From NCBI RefSeq assembly GCF_963576675.1, contig NC_088910.1, positions 30,010,531-30,074,530 on the forward strand: a stretch of 64,000 bases of DNA. Reading direction: 5' to 3'. A program made the position numbers and the translations under genes. Numbering within the stretch: the stretch's first letter is position 1; each line of letters opens with the position of its first letter. Positions 11,396-23,242 of this stretch are shown piece after piece. Under the pieces are notes generated by a model. The model was not told the DNA's origin and made no database searches. It saw nothing but the letters and a program-made list of their open reading frames with translations. Origin of the DNA: Euphorbia lathyris. Its lineage: Eukaryota; Streptophyta; Magnoliopsida; Malpighiales; Euphorbiaceae.

Positions 11396-11927
11396 CTTGA
11401 CTAGGATTGACTAGATTCAATTTTCTTTGTTAAACTTGTAGTCTTTCCCTTATGTTTTTTTATGCTGACCTGAATACAAAACTATGCATGCATCTATCTT
11501 TCCAACATTGACCAATCTTATGTGATGCTTACTTATGTTTTGTATTGAATAGTCAAACGCATCTTCACTAAATCAACTATGTTATTTGTCTACATTGCTT
11601 TATGAATGTATGCTGTGTTGATCAAGAAGTTGACCTCTTTTACATGTCTTCTTAAACACATTGAACAAAGAAATACTCAGCGCTCTCTGATATCTAAACC
11701 TTTCGCATAAACTGAGTTAAAAAGAATATGACTTATAAGCTGGCCTAATTTTGAAAACTGACCTTAGACTTACTTGATTAAACCTCGAAATGGTTAAAGT
11801 AAAACTAAGTCAGCAGCTCAACCCTTACGGGGGAGTATACTGAGTAATATAAGGTCAACTATCATGGGGGAGCTCAACACTGAGTTCTTCAACTGAATAT
11901 TTTTGCCAACATCAAAATGGGGGAGTT
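11396..11927 (+). other. 3' untranslated region with three polypurine tracts
   Basis: GGGGGAG occurs at 11829-11835, 11866-11872 and 11919-11925. The last sits two bases before the 3' LTR and is the functional PPT for plus-strand priming. Copy 2 has the same three on the minus strand (15603-15609, 15655-15661, 15691-15697). Repeated polypurine tracts before the 3' LTR are a known Sirevirus signature. Confidence 0.8.
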
Positions 11928-13271
11928 TGTTGAAACACCTTTCCACATGATTTTGATTTGACAAAATTATTTAAGTAGTTGATAAAAAATATTCTAACAC
12001 ATTAAATTTAAATTCTTTGATTTATTTATACTAATGTGTTTGTTCAATGTTGAGTTTATTTATCTATAAGACATTAAGATATAAAGTCTAAAAGCCCATG
12101 AGTGGAAGTCAAGACCAAGTCAATATAATCAAGACCTCACGGCCCAAGACGGTGAAACAAAGTCGTATTAAGCAAAATGACGACTCAGCATGAAGAAGGA
12201 TCGAGAAGCCTTCTAGCAAAAGCTTCAAGAGGAAGCTGCTGAGTTAAGCGACAAGCAGTCAGGACAGCGGCAGACAAGAACCAACTTCTAGACAAAGTAT
12301 TTCTACTTTGGGTAAAGTTCAGAAGGCGCAGGAAGCTGTCTGGAAGACTTTGCCAAAAATGTCAAAACATTCTGTTTGCCAGACTAAAAGTTGCCGAGCA
12401 CTGCCGTGGACAGAAGATGCAAGAATCTCATTGGCCAACGACACTGAGCATGTACTGAGTGACAACGACAGGAAGCCGTTTCCCTCCAATGGTTATTTCG
12501 AAATTCGAAATTACTGGTGCCTCAAGTGTCACTATAAATAGGCCTTTCATTTGCTTCAATCGATGCAGATCTTCAATTAGCCGAAACGCTGTCCAAATTC
12601 ATACACGAAGTTCTGTGAGAAAAGCAAAGCAAAAACCTTACACCAATTTCCATATTATTGTGTAAAAGTCTAGAGTGATTTTTCAATCATCTAAAGTGTC
12701 TTAGCAATCGTTGTTTAGGACAAACACTTTATCATTTCTAGAAGAATAGAAAGGAGAGGCTGAGTACTCGGTTATAGTACTCAGCGGTACATATAGGAGT
12801 GAGTAGAGGTATAGAGGAAGGTACTCTTGTATACTCAGCTTCTATTGTAAAAGGTTTGGTGCTCTACCTTTAAAGAGCTCAGTAGAGAATTCAAAAAGCT
12901 CGGAACGAGTTCCGGGGACTGGACGTAGGCGGAGAGGCCGAACCAGGATAAGTTTGCTGAGTAACTTATTTCTAACCTTAAACTCCTTTACATATATTGC
13001 TTGCTATAAAAACTGACTAAGTAACAAACTCACGCTGAGTTGAGTGTATTAAGAAGCTGAGTTCAGGAATAGACTTTAAGTGCTATCTCATGACTCAAGT
13101 AAAGAAGCAGACTTAGTCACAAGTTGACTAAGCTTGTGTCTTAGAATTACTTAGCGCCGCTGTGTAAACCTTTTCTTTAGAAAAGAAGTCAGCCTAAACG
13201 GACAAAATTTTAAATAGTTCCTATCCCCCCCGCCCTTGGAACTAAACTTGTCACGTTATAAGGGACCAACA
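11928..13271 (+). repeat. 3' LTR of Sirevirus-like copy 1
   Basis: 1344 bp, starting TGTTGAAACACC after the polypurine tract and ending GGGACCAACA before the repeated ctttt. It has the same palindrome and TATA box (12491-12540) as the 5' LTR. Confidence 0.95.
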
Positions 13272-14252
13272 CTTTTAAAATATGAGAAACTGCTAACATT
13301 CTGCTTTGTATGTGGTTGTATTGGACACCCTGACAACTTCTGCCCAGCTTTGCTAGAGGTTACGGACCCCAGTTCAGTTGAGCGTGTGTTTGGGCCCTCG
13401 ATGCAAGCATTAAGGAGACGAATGAACGCTGCCCCGCCGCAAAGGGAGCGCCCTGCGATACCGATGTCATCAGTACGGTATCAAGCCCCAAAGATCTCGC
13501 AGGTGGTTAGTCAATTGGCTGCTACATCCATCTCAGCACCGGGACAAAGTCAGGCGGCCTCGGGGGAAGCTGTAGGGCAGATGATCTGCCTGTTGTCAGA
13601 ACCTCCTAAACTGATAGGGGAAATGAAGGAGGAGGGTATTGAGATTATTGATCCGAAACATCGACGCCAAGAGGGCGGGCTTAGGGTAGGAACGCCAGTC
13701 AGCTCAGTTGTTAACGACGCTATAGTACTGTTCATGGAAGAGGAGAATACCATGTAATTTAAGACAGGGTCTAGTGTCTAGCCCTGGGAGAAGCAATGAG
13801 AATTTTGAGTTGGAACTATTGGGGCCTGGGAAATGCCCGAACAGTTCGTCATTTGAAAAGTATTATTTCCCGCTTTGATCCCTTTATTATTTTTTTGATG
13901 GAAGTGAAGTGTAACCGTGCAAAAGTTGAATTAATAAAAAAAGCAAACTCATTATGATGGCTTGTTTATTATTGACCCTATTAATTCTGGAGGTGGCCTC
14001 GCCCTATTTTGGAAAGTTAAGAATATTGTTCGCCTTCGTGCTTATGATACAAATTACATAGATGTCTCTGTTTGTTTTCAAGGTTTGCCAGAGTATCGAT
14101 TAACCGGTTTCTATGGGTATCCTGAAAGAGCTCGTAGGAGGGACTCGTGGGAGCTTCTGCGTTCATTAGGGGCGGCTTCCATGAGCCCCTGGGTAATCAT
14201 GGGTGACTTTTATGATTTATTGGCCCAAGAGGAGAAGAAGGGTGGGAATCGG

Positions 14253-15600
14253 TGTTGGTCCCTTGTAAGGTTGCAAATATAGTTCCAAGGGGGGGTTAGG
14301 AACTATTTGACCTTTTTAATGGATTAGGGAAAATTTCTTTTTCTTAAGAAAAGATTATATGACAGCGGCACTGATCAATCGACAAGACACTGGCTTAGTC
14401 AACTAGTGACTAGGTCAGTTTCGTTGCTTAGGTCAGGAAATAGCACTTGGAGTCTATTCCTGAACTAATTCGTTGACAGCGCACAACTCAGCTTGACCTC
14501 TTTTACTTGGTCAGTTTTAGTTTGTTTTAAGCAAGCAATATAAATAAGGAGTTAAGGTTTAGAAATACTTCACTCAGCAGATTTATCCAGGTTCGGCTTC
14601 TTCCAAGCCTACGTCCTGTCCCCGGAACACTTCCGAGATTTCAAATCCTCTACTGAGCTCTTTAAAGGTAGAGCCTCAAACCTTTTACAATATCAGCAAT
14701 TGAGTATGACAAGAGTACCTTCCTCTATATTTCTACTCAATCCTAATCTCTCCGCTGAGTACTTAAAACCGAGTACTCAGCCTCTCCTTTCTATTCCTAG
14801 AAATGATTAAGATTTGTCCTAAACAACAATTGCTAGAACACCTTAGATGATTGAGGATCAATCACTCTAGACTTTTACACAAATGAATAAGCTTGTGGTG
14901 TAAGAATTTGCTTTGCTTTTGATGGAGAACTTTTTGTACACGTTTGGTCAGCGTAACGGCTTTTGCTCAAAGTTCTCTATTGAATGTGGATTCTGAATGC
15001 TCTATTTATAGAGAGCTGGGAGAGCTTCTGGTTATTTCGAATTTTGAAATAACCGTTGAAGGAAAATGGCTTCATGTCGCTTTCACTCAGTCTGTTCAGC
15101 AGTTCTCTTAGCCAATCAGATTCCAGCATCTTCTGTTCTTCGGTCAGTGTGGCAGTATGTTCCTCCAAATCGGGTAATGTCAAACAGACAGCTTCCTGCG
15201 TCTTCTGTTCTTTACCAACAGAGGAAATACTTGGTCCGGAAGTTGCTTTGTAGTCAGCGGCTATCTTGTACGTTTTGTCGAGACAGCTCAGCAGCTTCAT
15301 ACCGAAGTTGTCTACGTGGATCTTCTCGATCCTTCATTGGTGAGCTGCGTTTCAGTATTCAACGGCAGCGTTTTGAAACACGCGGGCTGAGTTGCCTTGG
15401 CCTTGTTTGACTTGGGCTTTGACTTCCATATAGGGCTTGGGCCTTATGATCTTTATGTTTTATAACAATTATAAACTCAACATTGAACAAACACATTAGT
15501 AACAATAAATCAAAGCATTTAAACTTAGTGTGTTGTAGAATATTTAATTTCACTTAATTAATTTTGTCAAATCAAAATCCTGTAGAAAGGTGTTTCAACA
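14253..15600 (-). repeat. 3' LTR of Sirevirus-like copy 2
   Basis: 1348 bp, the reverse complement of TGTTGAAACACC...GGACCAACA-type LTRs. Its palindrome (15030-15054) carries a mutation that the other LTR of this copy lacks. The small ORFs here occur at the same place in the other LTR and are not genes. Confidence 0.95.
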
Positions 15601-15697
15601 AACTCCCCCATTTTGATGTTGGAAAAACTAATCAGCAAGGAACTCAGCGTTGAGCTCCCCCATGACAGTTGACCTCATTGATTAAGTGAACTCCCCC
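15601..15697 (-). other. Polypurine tracts of copy 2
   Basis: Three CTCCCCC runs (GGGGGAG on the coding strand) at 15603, 15655 and 15691. The first abuts the LTR and is the probable plus-strand primer. Confidence 0.8.
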
Positions 15698-16112
15698 GTC
15701 AGGGCTGAGCTACTGACTTAGTTTTATTCTAAACATTCTAAGGTTTAATTGAATAAGTCTAAGATCAGTTTTCAGGTATAGGTCAGCTTATGGGTCATAT
15801 TCTATTTTACTCAGTATTCATTCAGCGGAAGTAATGTATAGTGATAGAGCAGAGCGCTGAGTAATTTATTTGTTCAATGGTTTATATTAGACAAGTTCAA
15901 ACATTAATTTTTATACGTAGCATGCATTCAGATAATACTTAGCATGTAGGATAAATAACAAAAGAAGTTAGGCATATTGAATTTGAATAAAAAGATAAGG
16001 GCAGACAGAGCAAACAGACATAAGGAATTCTTAACTACTACTAAATTCCTTCCTAACTTCTGGAATTCTTAACTACAACTAAATTCCTTCCTAACTTCTT
16101 CCCTAACTTCTA

Positions 16113-17820
16113 ACATTGAGTTCCTTCTCCAGAATTGCCATTTTTCTCCCCCGTTTTGCCAGCAGCAGTAGGCAAATTGACGGATGGGGCAGTGGACTTG
16201 GTGAGTTCTTACAGCAGACGAATTTGACCCTCCAAAGAATTCATGTGATTGACCATAGTCAACATGAGTTCGGTCATTTTGGTCATTTGAGCTTGGGTTG
16301 GTTGCTGCGTCTGAACCGAAGAGAAATGGTTGATCAAGTCATGGATTTCACGCAGAATTTGGTGAGTTACAGATGGATGAGAGGACTGATCTTGAGTGGA
16401 CTGGTTATAGTATGGTGGAGAATGAACTTGTTCTTGAAGCAGAGTGTTAACTGAGGCAATGACACGCCGTCCTGATTCAGTAGCACCTAGGTGTGCAAAT
16501 TTGGTAGAAGTGGGCTCGCACTGAGTGTCTTGAGTAGCATCAGGACTATGGGGTGTGTTGACTTCAGGTGCTGAGTTGCTCTGGTATTGAGTTGGAGGTG
16601 GGATTTGAGCTTTTTTTGGACTAGCAGGGGTTTTGGCTTGTTTCTCACTTTGAGGAACAGAGGCTTGTTTTTGTGGAGAACCCTCTTGGGTAATGTGGGG
16701 CTCAAGAACAGTTTCTTCTTCTGTTCTCATTTTCTTCTGAGCTGACTCAGCTAGGTTCTGATCAGCTTTCTTTTTGTTGCTTTCCATTAGCCTTACCTTT
16801 CTTGGGACAGTACGAATATCCTTCGAGCAGGTTCCCTTTTTCTTCTTCTTCTCAGTTTGAGCAATCTCAGATGGCACAGTAGAAGGGTTCTGTACCCTCA
16901 TCAGATTGAGCAGTTTCAGCCATAACATTAGCTATAGCATCCTCCAGATCTGTTAGATTTTCCATTTCTCCAATGGGTTGCTCAATCTCAGCCCTAATAT
17001 CCTCCTTCTCAGTGCTTCCATTTCCGTCATATCCTTTCAGGGGTTGACTATGTGATAGTCCATTCAGCAGACCTGCAGTGATAACATTTCCTGATGAACT
17101 TATTTCACCTACAGTCTCTATATTCTTGTCCTGTATTATCTTTGTGATGAGAGAACCCAAACAGAGCTTCCTTCCACTTCGTTGAAAAGCTCCGACCAAA
17201 AAGACAGGGAGATTGAATGGAGTGCTGGTCAGCATGTGCCAGATGAAGCATTGTTCAAAGTTGGAGGCGGATGAGGGTGAGCTGAGTTTAGGAAAGATGA
17301 AGTTGGTCAGCATGAAGTGGACCATCTTCTGATTTTTGCCCATGCAGGTGCTGGGTACTTCTCCTTTGTAGTCTCTGGGTTTACAGAACCCCTTCATTTT
17401 TTCTGCGATGGCTTTTGGTATTGGCTCCTTTGTTGTCCTGAACTGGATTCCTGTATTTGGTATATCTAGCAGTGTTGCTAGATATTCAGGAGTTATCACT
17501 ATCTTTTGACCTTTAACTGTGGTCTCTAAGTAGTCAGAGTCGTCTGCATCAACATGCAGGTTGGAGTAGAACTCTCTCACTATCGTGGGATAGGTTTGTC
17601 CGGAAAGAGAGAAGAGACCTTTCCATTTGTTCTTTTTGATCCATTCACAGAATGGTTTATCAGAAGAGACGAAACCAGAGTGAAAGTATCGACTCCTTAG
17701 TACTTCTTGATTCTTGGCCCAAGAGTGTACCTTGATCATCCTTCTTACCATGCTAGTTGAAGGACCAGCCTGATCAGTGGATTTGAGGGTTGGAGAGAAG
17801 GTACTTTCGTTTAAGGACAT
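16113..17820 (-). pseudogene. Sirevirus ORF3 of copy 2
   Basis: It starts MSLNESTFSPTL at 17820, downstream of a TATA box at 17915-17924. Residues about 40-250 hold the same domain as in copy 1 (FCEWIKKNKW, FYSNLHV, MGKNQKMVHFMLTNFIFPK, VFLVGAFQRS). A frame change near 16870-16900 moves the rest to a second frame (16928-16209), which has Lys-rich and Gln/Pro-rich sequence, the shared SGRRVIASVNTLLQEQ and MTELMLTMVNHMNS segments, and a stop at 16209. The reading can be followed to about 16113 (AGKTGEKNG), matching the far end of copy 1's ORF3, so about 500 nt of the copy 1 C-terminal part is missing. The same caveats on function apply. Confidence 0.72.
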
Positions 17821-17914
17821 TTTTGAAGTTCTGAAGCTCTTAAGTGCTTAAGGAAAATTCTGAAGCTTTCTAAAGTTCAGTGCGCATGAAGAGAAGGTAG
17901 TGGGTCAATATCCA

Positions 17915-17924
17915 CTATTTATAG
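17915..17924 (-). promoter_or_regulatory. TATA box before ORF3 of copy 2
   Basis: ctataaatagtgga on the minus strand, about 95-105 bp upstream of the ORF3 ATG, matching copy 1 (8289-8298) in word and spacing although much of the surrounding sequence has diverged. Confidence 0.6.
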
Positions 17925-18292
17925 ATTTTTAACTTGGATTTCCATTTGAATTTTGGTCGGTTTTGCCCTTGGGTTATCCAATCGGCAGAAAATCTGACAT
18001 TTATGACACTTTAAGACGTATTCGGCGCATGCGCAGTACATGTGTCATTACGCGTGTGGTGGCATTAAATGCTAATAATTGCTTTTACTTAGCGTTTGTT
18101 GATATAAACGTTTCATATTCTGAGTAGTCAGTTTTGTTCAACGGATAGTTATAGAGGTTAGTTACTCGGCATGAGATAACTTACTCAGTGTGCATTTATT
18201 TCTGGGCATGTGATTTTGACAGATACTCTTTAAGACACTCATCATGTTAACATTCATTCAGCATGCATCATATCACATTTTTACTTAGGAAT

Positions 18293-21200
18293 TTAAGACA
18301 GTGGATTAAACATACCAATGGCTTCTCTCAGTATGCTGAATTGCTCTCGTGCTAGAGGCTTTGTAAAGATATCAGCGAGCTGCTCATCTGTTGGTACATA
18401 AGTCAGCTTGATTTCTTCCTTGAGTACATGATCTCTGATGAAGTGATGTCTTATGCTGACATGCTTCATTCTGCTGTGCTGGATTGGGTTCTTTGAGAGG
18501 TCAATTGCACTTTTGTTGTCGCATTTAACTTCAATTGTCTTTGTTTGAACACCATAATCTTCAAGCTGTTGCTTAATCTATAGGACTTGAGCAACACAGC
18601 TTCCAGCAGCAATGTACTCAGCTTCAGTTGTGGACAGGGCTACTGACGCCTGCTTCTTGCTGAACCAAGATACAAGACAGCTTCCTAGGAAATGGCATCC
18701 TCCAGAGGTGCTTTTTCTTTCTAGCTTGTCTCGGCCATAGTCAGCGTCAGTGTATCCAATGAGTGTAAAGTCATGAGTATTTGGATACCACAAACCTGCA
18801 TTAACTGAGCTTTGCAAATATCTAAGGATCCTTTTTACAGCTATGTAATGGGATTCCTTAGGGTTAGCCTGATATCTAGCACAATAACATACTGAGAACT
18901 GAATGTCTGGTCTACTTGCTGTTAAGTAAAGTAAAGAGCCAATCATACCTCGGTACAACTTGCTGTCTACTGACTTACCATTTTCATCAGCACAGAGGAC
19001 AATGTCAGTGCCCATAGGAGTGGATATTGGCTTACAATGTTCTAGTTCATATTTCTTCAATATCTCCTTGGCATATTTAGCTTGACTGATGAATATGCCA
19101 TTCTTTCCTTGCTTAATTTGAAGTCCAATGAAGAAGTTGAGTTCTCCCATCATTGACATTTCGAATTCAGTCTGCATTTGCTTGCTAAATTCCTTGCACA
19201 TAGATTCATTAGTAGCACCAAATATAATGTCATCTACATATATTTGAGCCAGCAGGGTATCTTTACCCTTTTTCTTAATGAATAAGGTTGTATCAGCTTG
19301 ACCCCTGACATAGTTTCTAGTCAGTAAAAAGTTGGTCAGCCTCTCATACCAAGCACGTGGTGCTTGCTTGAGGCCATACAGAGCCTTTTTGAGTTTGTAA
19401 ACGTGGTTTGGGAACTTAGGATCCTCAAACCCTGGAGGCTGATTTACATAGACCTCCTCGTTTATTACTCCATTAAGAAATGCACTCTTAACGTCCATTT
19501 GAAACAGTTTAAAATTCATGTAAGATGCATATGCACATAAAATCCTAATTGCTTCTAGCCTTGCCACTGGGGCAAAGGTCTCACCATAGTCAATACCTTC
19601 TTGCTGACTGTAGCCCTGAGCTACAAGTCTTGCCTTGTTTCTGACTACGTTTCCTTGTTCATCCAGCTTGTTCCTGAAGACCCATCTCGTTCCAATGGTC
19701 TTTTGGCTCCTTGGATGTGGCACTAGCTCCCATACATTATTCCTCCTGAATTGGTCGAGTTCCTCTTGCATGGCATTCATCCAGAATTCGTCATGCTCAG
19801 CTTCGGCAAAGTTCTTCGGCTCCTGAACTGAGACGAAAGCTACATTGCCGAGATACTTCCTTAGTTGATTCCTTGTCATCAGCGTATTTCCAGCTGAGTC
19901 AAGAATTGCATTTTCTGAATGCCCTCTTGGGACTCTTATCTCCTTGGGTAGATTCATGTCTTGTTCTACTCGTGTTTCAACATTCTCTGCAGAAGTAGAT
20001 TGGTCAGTGAAAGTAATTTTAGGTTCACTCTTACTCTTGGTCAGCCGTTTAGTGAAGGACTCAGTAGCTGGTTCTTGATCAGCAGGTGCTGAGTTTGGTT
20101 CATCTTCTATCAGCGGCTGGTATCTTCCTGCAGGGTCAGTTTCATCGAATTGCACATGTATAGATTCTTCTAATACTTGGGTTCTCTTATTAAAACTCTG
20201 TATGCTTTGCTGTTTGTTGAGTAGCCTAGAAAGATAGCCTCATCAGCTTTTGAATCAAATTTGGCTAAGCTATCTTTGGTATTTAAAATAAAACATCTAC
20301 AGCCAAAGGCACGAAAGTATCCAATGTTGGGCTTTCGTCCTTTCCAAAGTTCATAAGGGGTTTTCTTAAGTATAGGTCTGACTAGAGCCCTATTTAGAAT
20401 ATAGCATGCTGTGTTAACAGCTTCTCCCTAAAAATACTTTGGAAGCCTATGCTCATCCAGCATTGTCCTGGCTATTTCAACCAAAGTCCTGTTCTTCCTT
20501 TCAACAACCCCATTTTGTTGAGGCGTTCTAGGAGCAGAGAAATTGTGGTCAATGTCGCTGGCTTCACAGAATTCAACAAACTTTTGGCTTTTGAATTCTC
20601 CACCGTTATCACTACGGATATGAGCTAATTTTAGGTCTTTTTCATTTTCAATTTTTTTAACCAAGTTTGAAAATGTCTCAAAGGTCTCATCCTTGCTGGT
20701 CAGCAAGATAACCCACGTATACCGAGAGAAGTCATCTACAATGACCAAGGAAAATCTTTTTCCACCCAGACTCAGTGGCTGGACTGGACCAAAGAGATCC
20801 AAGTGTAGTAACTCTAACGGACGTTTAGTTGAGACAATGTTTTTACTATGAAAAGATTGTTTGGTTTGTTTTCCAGCTTGGCAAGCGTGGCATAGTTGGT
20901 CTTTTTGAAATTTAAGTTCAGGCAGTCCCTCAACCAATTGCTTTCTTGCTAATTTGGCCAGGAGGTCCATGCTTACATGACCAAGTCTCCTGTGCCATAG
21001 CCAGGAATTTTCTTCCTTTGTGACTAAGCATACAGTTTTTGAAAACTTCTTTTCTAGGTTCAGCATGAAGACATTATCTATCCGAGGGGCAGTTAAAATT
21101 AACTCATTAGTTTTACCCTCGTATATTTTACATCCAGTAGCATCAAATATAACTTTTCTCCCATTGTCACATAGCTGAGCTACGCTGAGTAAGTTATATT

Positions 21201-21420
21201 TGAGTCCGCTGACTAGGGAGACAGATTCAATAGTAGGGTTACCTCCGATGATTCCTGAGCCTACTATCTTACCCTTCTTGTTGTCTCCAAAACTTACACT
21301 CCCTCCTCGTTTACGTTCAAACGTGATGAACTGAGTTTCATCACCCGTCATATGCCTTGAGCATGCGCTGTCAATATACCACATCTTTGACTTCTCGGCA
21401 CATCTCAGGCTTACCTGCAT
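18293..21420 (-). pseudogene. pol of copy 2: protease, integrase, RT, RNase H
   Basis: Opens MQVSLRCAEKSKMWYIDS at 21420, in a different frame from gag. Protease motif WYIDSACSRHMTG (the usual Gly after Asp-Ser is Ala), integrase zinc finger WHRRLGH...CHAC, catalytic core HLDLFGP, SDNGGEF and QNGVVERKNRT. TAG at about 20425-20427 (Trp expected) ends the first ORF. A 1-base loss near 20190 precedes the second (20155-18578) with RT ([15 protein letters not shown]) and RNase H ([22 protein letters not shown]). Another TAG at about 18578 (Trp expected) precedes the last stretch to the true stop at 18293. Three lesions in total, otherwise all copia domains are present in order. Confidence 0.93.
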
Positions 21421-21425
21421 TGTAA

Positions 21426-23180
21426 CTAGTTACTTTTAGGTACCCAATTCTTTTTGGGTCCTGACTTGTTAGGTGCAACAGGTATAGCATCATATTTTAT
21501 TTTATGGCGACATACATGGACAGTATGGCCATTCTTTCCACAGAAGTCACAACTGACCTTCTGTTTAGGATTTTTTACTGACTTATCAGCACCCCAGTGC
21601 TGAGCGTGCCAGCACACTTTAGTGGTGTGTTCTAACTTCCCACAAAAGTCACATTGGACTCTTCACTGGGGATTTCGTCTCTGCTGAGTACCTTGGTACT
21701 GTGTACCTTGATACTGAGTTCTCAGCGGAAAAGTGTTTTTGTTTGGAACCTTTAATTGGTTCTGAATGGTTGTGACATCCTTCCTCAGTTTCTTTGAAAC
21801 TGACTGGACTTCAGAGACAGACTCATGAATGGTTTTCATATTTTCATGCAAAACTGAGTTGTCCTGAAGAAGATATCTGAGGTCACTCAGTTTGACCTCT
21901 TCTACTTCATCACAGCGCCGGCTGAGTGCTTTAATCTTCCTGTTACACTTTTTAACAAGTGTATAGAGATCACTCAGGGCGTTACCCATTTCATTTCTTA
22001 GTTGAGAGAGTGAGATTACCTCATTAGATTGCTCTTCATTATCTGACTCATCAGATTGGTCAGCATGCTCAGAAGTGCATGGCTCAGCAAGTTCGTCAGC
22101 CATAAAGCATATCTTCGCTGACTCGGTGGCCTCAGTTTCTGTTGATGAAGATTCATCACTGTCACTCCAAGTAGCCACCATTGCCTTCTTCCCACTTTTC
22201 TTGTCTTTCCTCAGCGTGGGGCAGTTTGACTTAATATGGCCATCTTGATGGCACTCAAAGCATGTAATGGGCTTTGAGCTTTCCTTTCTGTATTTGCTGT
22301 CGCTTGAGTCAGCCTTATACTTATCAAACTTTTTGTAAGGCTTTTTAGAGTATTTGTCGTTCTTCCTGAACAGCCTCTTCATCTTTCTTGTGAACATGGC
22401 CATCTCCTCATCATCAGTTGAACTCCCGTCAGTGGAGTCAGCCTTCATGACAAGTGACTTCTGCTTCTTGTCATCAGATTTTTCCTTCACCTCAAAGTTT
22501 TTCATGGATATCTCATGGGTCAGCAATGAACCGATGAGTTCGTCATATTTGTAGGTGGTTAAATCCTGAGCTTCCTCAACTGCTGTCTTCTTTGCTTGCC
22601 AGTCTTTTGGAAGACTCCTGAGTATCTTTTTGACTTGTTCTTCCTCAGTGAAGATTTTCCCAAGTCTCTTGAGCTCATTAATGATGTTGGTGAACCTTGC
22701 GTTCATGTCTGAAATGCCCTCATCATTGTTCATCTCGAACAGCTCGTACAATCTCATCTGCTGATTCACCTTGGATTCTTTTACTTTGTTTGTTCCCTCG
22801 TAGGTGACTTCCAGCTTCTTCCAGATCTCTTGTGCCGACTCACAACCTGAGATTTTGTTATATTCTGCAACATCGAGTGCACAATGAAGCATATTGATAG
22901 CCGAAGCATGGTTTTGAAGCTTCTTGAGATCATCCTCTGTCCATTCAACCTCAGCTTTAACAACTGACTGGCCAGCAACAACTTTCACAGGTACAAACGG
23001 GCCTTGGACTATAGATAGCCAGGCACTCATGTTTGTAGCTTGAATGAAGTTCTTCATCCTATTCTTCCAAAAGGTATAGTTTGACCCGAAGAATAGGGGA
23101 GGCCTAGTAATGGACAGCCCCTCAGGTAATATCTGAGTTGTCTGGTTTCCAGGGAGAAACCGAGTGCTGTTTTCACCCAT
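21426..23180 (-). pseudogene. gag of copy 2, one nonsense codon
   Basis: It starts MGENSTRFLPGNQ at 23180. A Met four codons upstream is in frame, but copy 1 aligns from this one. It encodes a UBN2-type copia gag, a CX2CX4HX4C knuckle (CFECHQDGHIKSNC, about residue 305), a helical Leu-rich segment, then two further Cys-His motifs (CDFCGKLEHTTKVC and CDFCGKNGHTVHVC). A single TGA at 21663-21665, where copy 1 has an Arg-type codon, separates the body (to 21663) from the last 63 codons (21617-21426). Three zinc-knuckle-like motifs is more than the single one usual in copia gag. Confidence 0.92.
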
Positions 23181-23228
23181 GGTATGGATCAACTCAAGGT
23201 TGTTAGACCTTTAGTAATGAGCTTTTAA

Positions 23229-23240
23229 GCTCTGATACCA
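23229..23240 (-). other. Primer binding site of copy 2
   Basis: TGGTATCAGAGC on the minus strand, two bases inside the 5' LTR, complementary to initiator tRNA-Met. Confidence 0.9.
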
Positions 23241-23242
23241 CT

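Larger units (their letters stand above)
3426..13271 (+). mobile_element. Sirevirus-like Ty1/copia element, copy 1 (9.85 kb, TSD ctttt)
   Basis: Two LTRs (3426-4767 and 11928-13271) begin TGTTGAAACACC and end GGGACCAACA. The flanks carry ctttt at 3421-3425 and 13272-13276. Order inside: initiator-Met PBS, gag, RT-RNase H, a TATA box, a third ORF, then three GGGGGAG polypurine tracts. Multiple polypurine tracts, an extra ORF after pol and LTRs over 1.3 kb are Sirevirus features. Protease, integrase and the start of RT are deleted. By eye the LTRs differ at about 30-35 sites in 1343 (2-3%), so this insertion is older than copy 2. Confidence 0.95.
2833..13757 (+). pseudogene. LINE ORF1 (DUF4283 / CX2CX4HX4C zinc knuckle), interrupted
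   Basis: Plant L1 ORF1 proteins bind the LINE RNA. The frame opens at ATG 2833 (MADFSDQSALVT) and runs to 3425 with one internal TAG at 3016, at a spot where relatives have Trp. Diagnostic DUF4283 words are FFHPVERDRVLKGGPWTFD and GNFLGSFVEAD. The Sirevirus insertion at 3426-13271 splits it. The frame resumes at 13277 with KYEKLLTFCFVCGCIGH, a CX2CX4HX4C knuckle, and ends with a stop at 13757. Without the insert and with the one stop read through, the frame is continuous, so the LINE was still nearly intact when hit. Confidence 0.85.

Noticed and set aside
15056..15410. Small ORFs inside the Sirevirus LTRs (also at 3806-4163, 12308-12665 and 24046-24400)
   Set aside because: They recur only because the LTRs are repeated; they carry no domain and lie over promoter and leader sequence.
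16116..16454. Plus ORF of 112 residues opposite ORF3 of copy 2
   Set aside because: It overlaps the conserved ORF3 reading frame on the minus strand and has no domain of its own.
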